Of a stretch of DNA of 64,000 nucleotides, positions 24,229 through 32,738 are shown in pieces; the stretch's first letter is position 1; the number at the start of each line of letters is the position of its first letter. Source of the stretch: JAGMES01 sp023128035 (GTDB lineage: Bacteria; Bacillota; Halanaerobiia; DY22613); contig DAOVRZ010000004.1 of the NCBI GenBank assembly GCA_030627905.1, positions 41,545-105,544 on the forward strand, in the 5' to 3' direction. Below the pieces are notes generated by a model. It was not told where the DNA came from. It worked only from the letters and a program-made list of their open reading frames with translations, and searched no databases. A program made the position numbers and the translations under genes.

Positions 24229-26163
24229 ATGAATAAGAAGTTAACCTTATTAGTTGTAATTTTGGCTATGTTTAGTATGTTATTGGTCGGTTGCTTCACT
24301 AAAGAAGAACAACAAAATTTAATTACAAACATAGAAGAAATCGCTACAATGGCTTCAAATACAGTTGTAATTTCTGAAGTATTTTATGATACCCCAGGTA
24401 CTGATGCTGACGAAGAGTATATTGAATTGTACAATATGAGTTCTTCTGTTATTGATTTAAGTGGTTGGACACTTTCTGATAATTATTCTACTTATACTTT
24501 ACCAAGTGGTACTAGTATTCAAGGAGAATCTACTCTGGTAATTGCAGCAAATACTAAAATTTTCAAAAAGTTATTCGGATTTGATTCAGATGTAACTGGT
24601 TTATCTTTGGCGTTAGGTAACTCTGGTGATCAGGTAATCTTAAAAAATAATAGTGGAACTGCTATTGACTACACAGCTTGGGAAAATTATGCAAGCGGTT
24701 GGAGCATTTCTGCTAATACAGGTTATTCTATTGAACGGAATCCAGCTAATACTGACACAGATACTGTAGCTGATTGGGTAAGTAATGCAGATGCTACACC
24801 TGGTACTGTAACTGGTGGTAGCACTGGTGGTGGAACAGAAGGTAAGATCGTAGTTAGTGAAGTTTACTATGATACTACTGGTACTGATTCTGTGGAAGAA
24901 TTTATTGAACTATACAATACTGGTACTACTACAATTGATGTATCTAGTTGGACCATTACAGATAATGCAGCAACTTTCACATTGCCTGCTAATACAACTG
25001 TTGCAGGGGAAACTACTTTGATTATTGCTGCTGATACTACTGGTTTTAACGCTCTCTTTGGTTTCAGTCCAGATGTAAGTGGAATGACTGTAGCTTTAAG
25101 CAACAGTGGTGATAAGTTAACTTTAAAAAATGATACTGGCGCAGATGTTGATTTTGTTGCTTGGGAAAACTATGTTAGTGGTTGGAGTCTTACTGCTAGC
25201 ACAGGTAACTCAATTGAGCGTAATCCAGTTAACGTTGATACTGACGTAGAAGCTGACTGGGTAAGTAACGTTATACCTACTCCAAGAAGCATTGATGGAA
25301 CTGTTCCAGATCCAGATCCAAATCCAGATCCAGATCCAAATCCAGACCCAAATCCAGATCCAGGTACTAATCCTGCTCCTGGTGTTTTAAAAGTTCACTT
25401 TATCGATGTTGGTCAAGGTGACTCTATTTTAGTTCAAGCTCCTACTGGTGAAGTTATGTTGATTGATGCTGGTAGTTATACAAGTGTTGTAGAAAATAAA
25501 GTACTTAGTTATCTATCTGGCTTGCAATTGGATCATATTAACGTAACAGTTGCAACCCATCCACACTCTGACCATATTGGAAGTTTGGATGCTGTTATTA
25601 ATACTTACCCAGTATATCAAGCTTATGATAGTGGTTATCCATATTCAAGTATAAGTGTTACCGATTATCAAAATGCCCTTTCATCTAATAATGTACCATT
25701 ATACATTGCACGTAGAGGCGATACTTTCAGCTTAAGTTCAGATGTATTTGTAGAAATTTTAAGTCCAACTGATCAAATTGTAAATACTACTACTAATACT
25801 AATGATGTTTCTATTATGTTGCGTGTAACATATGGAAGCACTAGTTTTATCTTTACTGGTGATGCTAATCAACCTCAAGAACTTGAAGTTGTTAATGAAG
25901 GTTATAACCTGGAAGGTGATGTATTGAAGGTTGGTCACCATGGTAGTTACGGCTCTACTGCTCCTGCGTTTGTAGATGCAATTACTCCAACCACTGGTGG
26001 TGTCATCTTATGTGGTGAAGACAATCCTTACGGTCATCCACATCAAGATACATTAGATACTTTAAATGCTAAAAATGTTCCTATTTATCGGGTTGACTTA
26101 GATGGAGCTATGAATGGGGATATCGTTATGACTTCTGACGGTACTACCATTACTACTAACTAA
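24229..26163 (+). CDS. secreted lipoprotein with two lamin-tail domains and a ComEC-type metallo-beta-lactamase domain
   Basis: MNKK, a hydrophobic run and LVGC (Cys22) form a lipoprotein signal. Two lamin-tail (LTD) domains follow (VVISEVFYDTPGTDADEEYIELYN at ~46 and VVSEVYYDTTGTDSVEEFIELYN at ~206), each ending in an ERNP..DWVSN motif. A Pro-Asp-Asn linker at residues 360-384 precedes a metallo-beta-lactamase domain: FIDVGQGDSIL, metal motif H444-x-H446-x-D448-H449, IFTGDANQP and VGHHGSYGS. This matches the nuclease-like domain of ComEC and extracellular DNases, so cell-surface nucleic acid cleavage is likely. The next gene (DUF3006) is its usual neighbour. Codons are biased to T/A-ending, hinting at strong expression. 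Confidence 0.88.
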   Translation: MNKKLTLLVVILAMFSMLLVGCFTKEEQQNLITNIEEIATMASNTVVISEVFYDTPGTDADEEYIELYNMSSSVIDLSGWTLSDNYSTYTLPSGTSIQGESTLVIAANTKIFKKLFGFDSDVTGLSLALGNSGDQVILKNNSGTAIDYTAWENYASGWSISANTGYSIERNPANTDTDTVADWVSNADATPGTVTGGSTGGGTEGKIVVSEVYYDTTGTDSVEEFIELYNTGTTTIDVSSWTITDNAATFTLPANTTVAGETTLIIAADTTGFNALFGFSPDVSGMTVALSNSGDKLTLKNDTGADVDFVAWENYVSGWSLTASTGNSIERNPVNVDTDVEADWVSNVIPTPRSIDGTVPDPDPNPDPDPNPDPNPDPGTNPAPGVLKVHFIDVGQGDSILVQAPTGEVMLIDAGSYTSVVENKVLSYLSGLQLDHINVTVATHPHSDHIGSLDAVINTYPVYQAYDSGYPYSSISVTDYQNALSSNNVPLYIARRGDTFSLSSDVFVEILSPTDQIVNTTTNTNDVSIMLRVTYGSTSFIFTGDANQPQELEVVNEGYNLEGDVLKVGHHGSYGSTAPAFVDAITPTTGGVILCGEDNPYGHPHQDTLDTLNAKNVPIYRVDLDGAMNGDIVMTSDGTTITTN

Positions 26164-26249
26164 TTAATAATTATTGTGACTTAAAAAGGTAAATCAGAAT
26201 CTTTGGCGAAAGATAAAACAATAAATCTATTTTGTGAGGAGGGGTATCC

Positions 26250-26504
26250 TTGAAAATTCGTGCAGTTGTTGATCAGATTGAAGTTGGAAAAGCACTCTTG
26301 CTACTCTCATCAGATCAAAGACAGGTGATCTGGCCTGTAGATTATTTGCCAAAAGAGATCAAAGAAGGTGACATCATTTATTTTGATGTCAATATTGATC
26401 ATGAAGAAACCCGTGATAAAAAAGAGCAGGCTAGACAACGCATCGCTGAAATGGTCAAGAGAACCCAGGAGATGGAACGGCAGAAGGCCAAAGATTCTGA
26501 GTAA
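26250..26504 (+). CDS. DUF3006 domain protein
   Basis: This 84-residue cytoplasmic protein has a compact N-terminal beta domain (MKIRAVVDQIEVGKALLLLSSDQRQVIWPVDYLPKEIKEGDIIYFDV), matching the DUF3006 pattern, and a charged C-terminal helix ending in KRTQEMERQKAKDSE. It starts with TTG preceded by GAGGAGGGG. Families of this kind are repeatedly found next to ComEC-like metallo-beta-lactamase lipoproteins, exactly as here, so a shared process is likely. Its biochemical role is unknown. Confidence 0.8.
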   Translation: MKIRAVVDQIEVGKALLLLSSDQRQVIWPVDYLPKEIKEGDIIYFDVNIDHEETRDKKEQARQRIAEMVKRTQEMERQKAKDSE

Positions 26505-26508
26505 TAAG

Positions 26509-26633
26509 TATGATTAACCCACAAAAAGTAGTCGCACAAAAGCTCTCGTACCATATATAGTACTGAATTGGCGGTTTCAGTACTATATATGGTACGAGAG
26601 TGCGACTAAAATACTTTTTGTGGTCTAATCATA
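26509..26633. repeat. palindromic 125-bp miniature element, copy A
   Basis: Terminal repeats TATGATTA..CCACAAAAAGTA are inverted at the two ends. The inner 25 bases on each side, from CTCTCGTACC, also pair perfectly, so the whole element can fold into one long hairpin. The same element lies inverted at 49357-49480. No coding capacity; probably a MITE. Confidence 0.82.
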
Positions 26634-26640
26634 AGTATAG

Positions 26641-26669
26641 AAAAGGCTTCCCGACATGGAAGCCTTTTT
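26641..26669 (+). terminator. terminator after the DUF3006 gene
   Basis: AAAGGCTTCC and GGAAGCCTTTTT form a 10-bp stem over a CGACAT loop, with a T tract. Confidence 0.9.
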
Positions 26670-26713
26670 ACATAAAAAATAAAGAAAAAAAGATAAAAAA
26701 ATCGCAAATTTAA

Positions 26714-26740
26714 GCAGGAATTCTCGAATCAAAGTCGAAT
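26714..26740 (+). promoter_or_regulatory. SigH-type promoter for the cggR-gap operon
   Basis: GCAGGAA (26714-26720), 16 bases, GAAT (26737-26740). Its boxes and spacing match the three other sites in the window. It lies 266 bases upstream of the cggR start, leaving a long leader that holds the candidate CggR operator. The remaining leader (26819-27005) has no gene. Confidence 0.55.
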
Positions 26741-26784
26741 AACTTAGTGTAGTCTGGAAATGATCTTTATTTTTTGTTCTTACA

Positions 26785-26818
26785 GGGATGAAAATAAACC
26801 AGTGGGATCTAAAATGTC
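26785..26818 (+). promoter_or_regulatory. candidate CggR operator
   Basis: GGGAT-N6-AAAC followed after 4 bases by GGGAT-N6-TGTC. The B. subtilis CggR operator is two tandem CGGGAC-N6-TGTC half-sites, so the second unit fits well and the first weakly. The repeat spacing is 19 instead of 20 bases. It sits between promoter and cggR, as in Bacillus. Confidence 0.4.
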
Positions 26819-27005
26819 CACCACACTTCTGAAGTCGTTAAACTTAAGAAATAATAACTACGTTATAATTTCGACTTTTAAAGAAGCATACCTTAAAGAT
26901 GGGTGGAGAAACTACAAAGGAAATATATTTTTTGTCTACAGTGGGTCGTTATTGATCCTGCGGGTTATAATTAGCCCGTTATAAATTTTAGCTGGAGGTG
27001 GGAGG

Positions 27006-28055
27006 GTGGATCGTTTTTTTAAGATACAGAACAAATTCGTACCAGAGTTAATTGACATTGCTGAGAGAAGATATAATATATTAAGAGAGATCCAACACTC
27101 TCAACCGATTGGACGCAGAAATTTGGCGGAAAAGTTATCAGAAGCTGAGAGAACTATCCGTAAAGAACTAGACTTTTTAAAAAGTATAGGCCTAGTAGTT
27201 ATTACTTCAGCTGGTGCGACTTTGACTACTGAAGGTTTTAATCTTCTTAAAGATTTTGTGGATTACATAAAAATAATTAAGGATATAGGTGAACTTGAAG
27301 AAAACGTTAGAAAGATATTAGGGATTTCTCAGGTTTTGATTGTTCCTGGTTCTCAGGGTTCTGAGTATAATAAACAAGATTTAGGTAGATTTGCAGCTGT
27401 AGAGTTAAAAAAGATTATAAAAGATCACGAAGAGCATAAGAAACCTTTGATTATGGCTGTGACGGGCGGGACGACGATGGCTGAGGTAGCAGATCATATT
27501 ATAGAAGATGGTCGTAAACGTCCTATTATAGTCATTCCAGGACGAGGTGGTTTGGGTGAAGATGTAGAGATTCAGGCCAATACCATCGCAGCTAATTTTG
27601 CCAAGAAGTTAGGCGGATCATACCGAATGTTACATGTTCCTGATAATTTACATGAAACTACTCTCAATCGCCTTGCTAGTGAGCCACAAATAAAAGAAGT
27701 ATTAGATTTACTAGTACAGGCTAAGATTTTGATTCACGGTGTGGGTACGGCGAAAGAAATGGCAAATCGTCGTAGATTAGCAAAAGAAGAGTTATCATTT
27801 TTAGAAGAAAAGGGTGCAGTAGGAGAAGCCTTTGGATATTATTTTAATGAAGATGGCGAAATTGTTTATAATACTACTAGTGTTGGTTTGAAGCTTGATG
27901 ATTTGACTAATGATAAACTTTTAGTGATTGCTATCGCTCAAGGTGAAGAAAAAGCAAGAGCAATATTATCTTTTGTTTCTTCAAGGTATCATGATATTTT
28001 AATCACTGATGAAAAAACAGCACTTGAGATTTTGGAGATTCATAAAATGCGCTAG
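27006..28055 (+). CDS. cggR: CggR, central glycolytic genes regulator (SorC/DeoR family)
   Basis: This is a repressor of the lower glycolysis operon that senses fructose-1,6-bisphosphate in Bacillus. Residues ~20-75 form an N-terminal winged helix (RYNILREIQHSQPIGRRNLAEKLSEAERTIRKELDFLKSIGLV). The sugar-phosphate domain follows: LIMAVTGGTTMAEVADHI, VIPGRGGLGEDVEIQANTIAANFAKKLGGSYRMLHVPD and LIHGVGTAKEMANRR. It has 349 residues. The start codon is GTG with an adjacent GGAGGTGGGAGG site. It heads cggR-gap-pgk-tpiA-gpmI-eno, with 48 bases to gap. Confidence 0.93.
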   Translation: MDRFFKIQNKFVPELIDIAERRYNILREIQHSQPIGRRNLAEKLSEAERTIRKELDFLKSIGLVVITSAGATLTTEGFNLLKDFVDYIKIIKDIGELEENVRKILGISQVLIVPGSQGSEYNKQDLGRFAAVELKKIIKDHEEHKKPLIMAVTGGTTMAEVADHIIEDGRKRPIIVIPGRGGLGEDVEIQANTIAANFAKKLGGSYRMLHVPDNLHETTLNRLASEPQIKEVLDLLVQAKILIHGVGTAKEMANRRRLAKEELSFLEEKGAVGEAFGYYFNEDGEIVYNTTSVGLKLDDLTNDKLLVIAIAQGEEKARAILSFVSSRYHDILITDEKTALEILEIHKMR

Positions 28056-28103
28056 AAAGTAAAGATAAAATAAATATGTTTCTAAATAAGGAGGAGATTT
28101 ATA

Positions 28104-29111
28104 ATGACAGTGAAAATTGGTATTAATGGTTTTGGTGCAATTGGTAGAAGAGCTTTTCGGTATGCGATGAATAAACCAGAGGTTGAGATCGTTGCAATCA
28201 ATGACTTAACTAGTGCAGAAAATTTGGCTTATTTATTGAAGTATGATTCTAACTTTGGTGTATTAGACGCAGATGTTAAAACTGAAGGTAACAAACTGAT
28301 TGTAAATGGTAACGAGATTGAAATCACTGCTGAAAAAGATCCAGCTAAATTAAACTGGGGAGACAAAGGCGTAGATGTTGTATGGGAATGTACTGGTTTC
28401 TTTACAAAAGCTGAAGACGCTAAAAAACATTTAGATGCAGGTGCAAAGAAAGTTCTCATTTCTGCTCCAGCAAAGAATGAAGATATCACTATCGTTATGG
28501 GTGTTAATGAAGAGGATTATGATGCAGCAAATCATCATATTATCTCCAATGCATCTTGTACAACAAACTGTTTAGCTCCTGTTGCTAAGATTTTAGATGA
28601 GAAGTTTGGTATCGTTAGAGGTTTAATGACTACTATTCATGCTTATACTGGTGCTCAAGCTATTTTAGATGCTCCAGCTGGAAAATTTGCTCGTGGTCGT
28701 GCAGCTGCATTGAGTATGGTTCCAACTACTACTGGTGCTGCTAAAGCTGTTGCTCTCGTTTTACCACAGTTAAAAGGTAAAATTAATGGTATGGCAGTAC
28801 GTGTTCCTACCCCAACCGTTTCTGTAGTAGACTTAGTTGTGGAATTTGAAAACAATGTAACTGTAGAAGAAGTTAATGCTGCTATTAAAGAAGCTGCTGA
28901 GAATGAATTAAAGGGTATCTTAGGTTACAATGATCTACCATTAGTATCCAAAGACTTCCAAGGTGATTCCCATTCTTCTATCTTTGATGCTCCTTCTACC
29001 ATGGTTTTAGGAGATAACATGGTTAAAGTTCTTTCCTGGTATGACAATGAGTGGGGTTATTCCTGCCGTATGGTTGATTTTTCTATCTTTATTGCTAATA
29101 AAGGTTTATAA
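28104..29111 (+). CDS. gap: glyceraldehyde-3-phosphate dehydrogenase
   Basis: It oxidises glyceraldehyde-3-phosphate to 1,3-bisphosphoglycerate with NAD+ in the cytosol. The NAD domain starts KIGINGFGAIGRR, and NDL (Asp34) at the end of strand 2 favours NAD over NADP. The catalytic cysteine is Cys152 in SNASCTTNCLAP. The phosphate-binding TTTGAAKAV and C-terminal WYDNEWGYS are intact. It has 335 residues. GGAGGAGATT precedes the ATG. A hairpin with T tract between gap and pgk could raise gap transcript over the rest of the operon. Confidence 0.97.
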   Translation: MTVKIGINGFGAIGRRAFRYAMNKPEVEIVAINDLTSAENLAYLLKYDSNFGVLDADVKTEGNKLIVNGNEIEITAEKDPAKLNWGDKGVDVVWECTGFFTKAEDAKKHLDAGAKKVLISAPAKNEDITIVMGVNEEDYDAANHHIISNASCTTNCLAPVAKILDEKFGIVRGLMTTIHAYTGAQAILDAPAGKFARGRAAALSMVPTTTGAAKAVALVLPQLKGKINGMAVRVPTPTVSVVDLVVEFENNVTVEEVNAAIKEAAENELKGILGYNDLPLVSKDFQGDSHSSIFDAPSTMVLGDNMVKVLSWYDNEWGYSCRMVDFSIFIANKGL

Positions 29112-29134
29112 GAAAAATTTATAAAGGTTTTTTA

Positions 29135-29159
29135 GGGTGGAGTTAATCTCCACCTTTTT
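29135..29159 (+). terminator. attenuating hairpin between gap and pgk
   Basis: GGTGGAG and CTCCACC form a 7-bp stem over TTAAT, followed by T5. It sits inside the operon, so it is probably a leaky terminator or an mRNA-stabilising end that favours gap. Confidence 0.75.
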
Positions 29160-29183
29160 CTAGGAAGAAGGAGGAGTGTAAAA

Positions 29184-30371
29184 ATGTTGCGTAAAAAGAC
29201 TTTGAAAGATGTGGACTTCAAAAATAAAAGAGTTTTAGCTCGTGTAGATTTCAATGTTCCAATGAAAGATGGAAAAATAACTGATGATAAAAGAATTCGT
29301 GCTGCTCTTCCAACTATTCAATATTTGATAGAGCAAAATGCTAAAGTAATCCTTGCTAGTCATTTTGGACGCCCAAATGGTGAAGTAAAGGAAGAACTCC
29401 GTTTAGATCCAATTGCAACTCGTTTGTCTGAATTGCTGAGCATAAAAGTAAGAAAAATAAATGATTGTATCGGAGATGAACCAAAAAAAGCTATAGAAGA
29501 AATGAACTTTGGTGAAGTATTACTTTTAGAGAATACTCGTTTTTATAAAGAAGAAAAGAAAAATAATCCTGAATTTGCTAAATCTCTTGCAAAATTAGCA
29601 GACGTATATGTGAATGATGCTTTTGGAGCAGCTCATAGAGCTCATGCTTCTACAGCAGGAATAGCCGAATATCTGCCTTCCTGTGCGGGTTTTCTTATGG
29701 AAAAAGAATTAGAGGCATTGGGCAAAGTGGTTCGTAATCCGATAAGGCCTTTTACTGCTATCATCGGTGGTGCTAAGGTTTCTGATAAAATTGGAGTTAT
29801 TGAAAATCTTTTAAATATTGTTGATTCCCTTATAATTGGTGGAGGTATGGCAAATACTTTCTTAAAGGCACAAGGTTATGAAACTGGTAAATCTCTTGTG
29901 GAAGAGGACAAGGTTGAACTGGCAAAAGAACTGATCAAAAAAGCTGATGAAAAAGGTATTGAATTAGTGTTGCCTGTTGATGTGGTTGCGGCTTCAGCTT
30001 TTAGCGAAGATGCTGATAAGAAGGTTGTTCCAGTTAGTGCAATTCCTGAAGATTGGCAAGCATTAGATGTCGGGCCAGAGTCTGTTGAAATCTTTTCCGC
30101 TGTAGTGGCCAAAAGTAAAACTGTAGTCTGGAATGGGCCAATGGGTGTATTTGAAATGGAACCATTTGCTCATGGAACTTATTCTATTGCCAAAGCTCTA
30201 GCTGAAGGTGATGTAAACTCCATCATTGGTGGTGGTGATTCAGCGGCTGCAGTTGCGCAAGCAGGTCTTGAAGATAAGATGACCCATGTTTCTACAGGTG
30301 GCGGTGCATCATTAGAGTTTTTAGAAGGTAAAGAACTTCCAGGTATAGCTGTGTTAAGCGAGCGCGACTAA
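29184..30371 (+). CDS. pgk: phosphoglycerate kinase
   Basis: It transfers phosphate from 1,3-bisphosphoglycerate to ADP. Motifs in order are RVLARVDFNVPMK (substrate-binding), ILASHFGRPNGE, LLLENTRFYKEE, ADVYVNDAFGAAHRAHAST, FTAIIGGAKVSDKI, the hinge VVWNGPMGVFE, and the nucleotide loop IIGGGDSAAAV. It has 395 residues, standard size. The start follows AAGAAGGAGG. It is in the middle of the CggR-controlled operon and 36 bases from tpiA. Confidence 0.97.
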   Translation: MLRKKTLKDVDFKNKRVLARVDFNVPMKDGKITDDKRIRAALPTIQYLIEQNAKVILASHFGRPNGEVKEELRLDPIATRLSELLSIKVRKINDCIGDEPKKAIEEMNFGEVLLLENTRFYKEEKKNNPEFAKSLAKLADVYVNDAFGAAHRAHASTAGIAEYLPSCAGFLMEKELEALGKVVRNPIRPFTAIIGGAKVSDKIGVIENLLNIVDSLIIGGGMANTFLKAQGYETGKSLVEEDKVELAKELIKKADEKGIELVLPVDVVAASAFSEDADKKVVPVSAIPEDWQALDVGPESVEIFSAVVAKSKTVVWNGPMGVFEMEPFAHGTYSIAKALAEGDVNSIIGGGDSAAAVAQAGLEDKMTHVSTGGGASLEFLEGKELPGIAVLSERD

Positions 30372-30407
30372 ACTGTGGAGTAAATATGGGGAAGGGGAGA
30401 GAAAAAT

Positions 30408-31151
30408 ATGCGTAAACCTTTCATTGCTGGAAATTGGAAAATGAATAAAACTGTTGCTGAGGGGACAGAATTAGTTAAAGCTTTGATACCTTTAGTTCAA
30501 GATGTTAAAGATGTTGAGATTGGTGTTTGTGCACCTGCAGTTGATCTTTATGTACTGAATATGCTTTTGGATGGAACCAATATTGGCCTGGGTGGGCAAA
30601 ATATGCATTGGGAAGAATCTGGTGCATTTACTGGAGAAAACTCTCCATTGATGTTAAAAGAACTTTGCCAATATATAATTATCGGTCACTCTGAGCGCCG
30701 CCAATTTTTTGGTGAAACAGATGAAACAGTTAACAAGAAAGTTAAAACAGCTTTTGCTCATGGTTTAATTCCGATCATCTGTATTGGTGAATCCTTAGAT
30801 GAGAAAGAAGCAGGCCAGACTGAAAAAGTTTGCGAACGTCAGGCTCTTGCTGCATTAGATGGTTTGAGTAAAGAGCAAGTTGCAAAAGCAGTTATTGCAT
30901 ATGAGCCAATCTGGGCTATTGGTACTGGACGTTCAGCTACTTCTGCTGATGCTAATGAAACCATTGGATATATCCGTAATATAGTTAGAAACGAGTTTGG
31001 ATCAGTTGCTGACGAAGTGCGGATTCAATATGGTGGAAGTGTAAAACCTGCAAATGTTACTGAGTATATGCAACAGCCTGAAATAGATGGAGCATTAGTT
31101 GGCGGTGCTAGTCTGGATGCAGAATCTTTTGCAGCAATCGTTAAATTTTAA
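30408..31151 (+). CDS. tpiA: triose-phosphate isomerase
   Basis: It interconverts dihydroxyacetone phosphate and glyceraldehyde-3-phosphate. The TIM barrel shows GNWKMNKT (Asn/Lys active site), the catalytic His in IIGHSERR, the catalytic Glu in AYEPIWAIGTG (with the mobile loop IGTGRSAT), and the phosphate-binding IQYGGSVKPAN and ALVGGASL. It has 247 residues and no gaps. Start after AAGGGGAGAG. It lies between pgk and gpmI in the glycolytic operon, and also links glycerol catabolism (glp genes at 47-53 kb) to glycolysis. Confidence 0.97.
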   Translation: MRKPFIAGNWKMNKTVAEGTELVKALIPLVQDVKDVEIGVCAPAVDLYVLNMLLDGTNIGLGGQNMHWEESGAFTGENSPLMLKELCQYIIIGHSERRQFFGETDETVNKKVKTAFAHGLIPIICIGESLDEKEAGQTEKVCERQALAALDGLSKEQVAKAVIAYEPIWAIGTGRSATSADANETIGYIRNIVRNEFGSVADEVRIQYGGSVKPANVTEYMQQPEIDGALVGGASLDAESFAAIVKF

Positions 31152-31186
31152 TTAACGCAAGTATGCGTACTAAAGGGGGAGAGTAG

Positions 31187-32698
31187 ATGAGACCAAAACT
31201 CCTAGCTCTAATCATTGTGGATGGTTGGGGAGAAAATACAGATCGTAAGGGAAATGCGATTAAATTAGCGAAAACTCCCTATATGGATTCTCTCTGCCAA
31301 AATTATCCTCATACTCTGATTCAAGCTTCTGGTGAAGCGGTAGGTTTACCAGAAGGACAGATGGGTAATTCAGAGGTTGGACATCTAAATATTGGAAGTG
31401 GAAGAATAGTATATCAAGATTTTACACGAATTTCAATGGCAGTACGAAATAACGAATTATTGTCCAATCCTGTTTTAAAAGCTGGAATGGAAGAAGCAAA
31501 AGCAAAGAATAAATCATTACATCTTATGGGACTTCTCTCTGATGGTGGAGTACATAGTCATATTGATCATCTCTTTGGTCTCCTGGATATGGCAAAAGAG
31601 TTAGGCATAGAAAAAGTATACATCCACGCTATTTTGGATGGGCGTGATGTTCCACCGTCTAGCGCTAAGAGATGTATCGAAGCTGTGGAAGAAAAGATTA
31701 CACAACTTGGAATTGGTTCAATAGCTACTGTTAGTGGACGATATTATACAATGGATCGAGATCAACGTTGGGAACGTGTTGAAAAAGCTTATCAAGCAAT
31801 GGTATTTGGAAATGGAAGAACAGCATCATCGGCACTTGATGCAGTGGAAATTGCATATAATGAAGGTGAGACTGATGAATTTGTTAGTCCAACGGTGATA
31901 GCAAATAATCAATCCATTTGTAGCGGTGATTCAGTTATTTTTTGTAACTTTAGAGCTGATCGAGCACGCCAAATAACGCGTTCTTTAGCTTTAGAGGATT
32001 TTGATTCCTTTGAGCGCAAAGAGATGAATCTTCAGTTTATCTGTATGACTGAATATGATGAGACTTTTAATTTACCAACAGCTTTTCCATCTGTAGAAAT
32101 AAAGAAAACTTTTTCTGAGGTAATAAGTAATGCTGGATTAAAGCAATTAAGGATCGCTGAAACAGAGAAATATGCACATGTAACATTTTTCTTCAATGGT
32201 GGCAAAGAAGAACCAGCAGCGGGTGAAATTCGTAAAATGATTCCGTCACCAAAAGTGGCCACGTATGATCAGAAGCCATCTATGAGTGCTCTAGAGGTTA
32301 CTGATGCATTATTAGAAGAGCTTGCATCAGATCAAATAGATGTAGTTATTTTAAACTATGCTAATTGTGATATGGTTGGTCATACTGGAGATCTAACTGC
32401 TGCAATTGAAGCTACTGAAGTTGTAGATGAATGTCTTGCTAAATTAGTGCCAATTATCCTGGAAAAAGGTGGGCAAATTCTTCTCACTAGTGATCATGGT
32501 AATGCTGAAAAGATGGAAAATGCAGAAGGTGCACATACAGCTCATACCATCTATCCTGTACCTTTGATTTATGTTGGAGGTTCAGAAAATACTCAATTAA
32601 AAGATGGTGGAATTCTTGCTGATATTGCACCAACTATGTTAGAAATTTTAGATATAAAGCAACCAAAAGAGATGACTGGTAAGTCGCTTTTAGCTTGA
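31187..32698 (+). CDS. gpmI: 2,3-bisphosphoglycerate-independent phosphoglycerate mutase
   Basis: It converts 3- to 2-phosphoglycerate through a phosphoserine intermediate and Mn2+ ions. The alkaline-phosphatase-like fold is shown by LLALIIVDGWGE, the catalytic serine in GNSEVGHLNIG (Ser62 in family numbering), DGRDVPPSSA, RADRARQITR, NYANCDMVGHTGD and LLTSDHGNAE. It has 503 residues. Start after AAAGGGGGAGAG. In endospore formers this enzyme is pH-sensitive through Mn binding; that is family knowledge only. Confidence 0.96.
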   Translation: MRPKLLALIIVDGWGENTDRKGNAIKLAKTPYMDSLCQNYPHTLIQASGEAVGLPEGQMGNSEVGHLNIGSGRIVYQDFTRISMAVRNNELLSNPVLKAGMEEAKAKNKSLHLMGLLSDGGVHSHIDHLFGLLDMAKELGIEKVYIHAILDGRDVPPSSAKRCIEAVEEKITQLGIGSIATVSGRYYTMDRDQRWERVEKAYQAMVFGNGRTASSALDAVEIAYNEGETDEFVSPTVIANNQSICSGDSVIFCNFRADRARQITRSLALEDFDSFERKEMNLQFICMTEYDETFNLPTAFPSVEIKKTFSEVISNAGLKQLRIAETEKYAHVTFFFNGGKEEPAAGEIRKMIPSPKVATYDQKPSMSALEVTDALLEELASDQIDVVILNYANCDMVGHTGDLTAAIEATEVVDECLAKLVPIILEKGGQILLTSDHGNAEKMENAEGAHTAHTIYPVPLIYVGGSENTQLKDGGILADIAPTMLEILDIKQPKEMTGKSLLA

Positions 32699-32738
32699 TA
32701 AATATAATCTTTTGACGAAAAAGAAGGAGGAGTAAAAA

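Noticed and set aside
25306..25380. short tandem repeats of CCAGATCCAAAT type resembling a CRISPR-like or satellite array
   Set aside because: They encode the Pro-Asp/Asn linker of the lipoprotein in frame, with no spacers.
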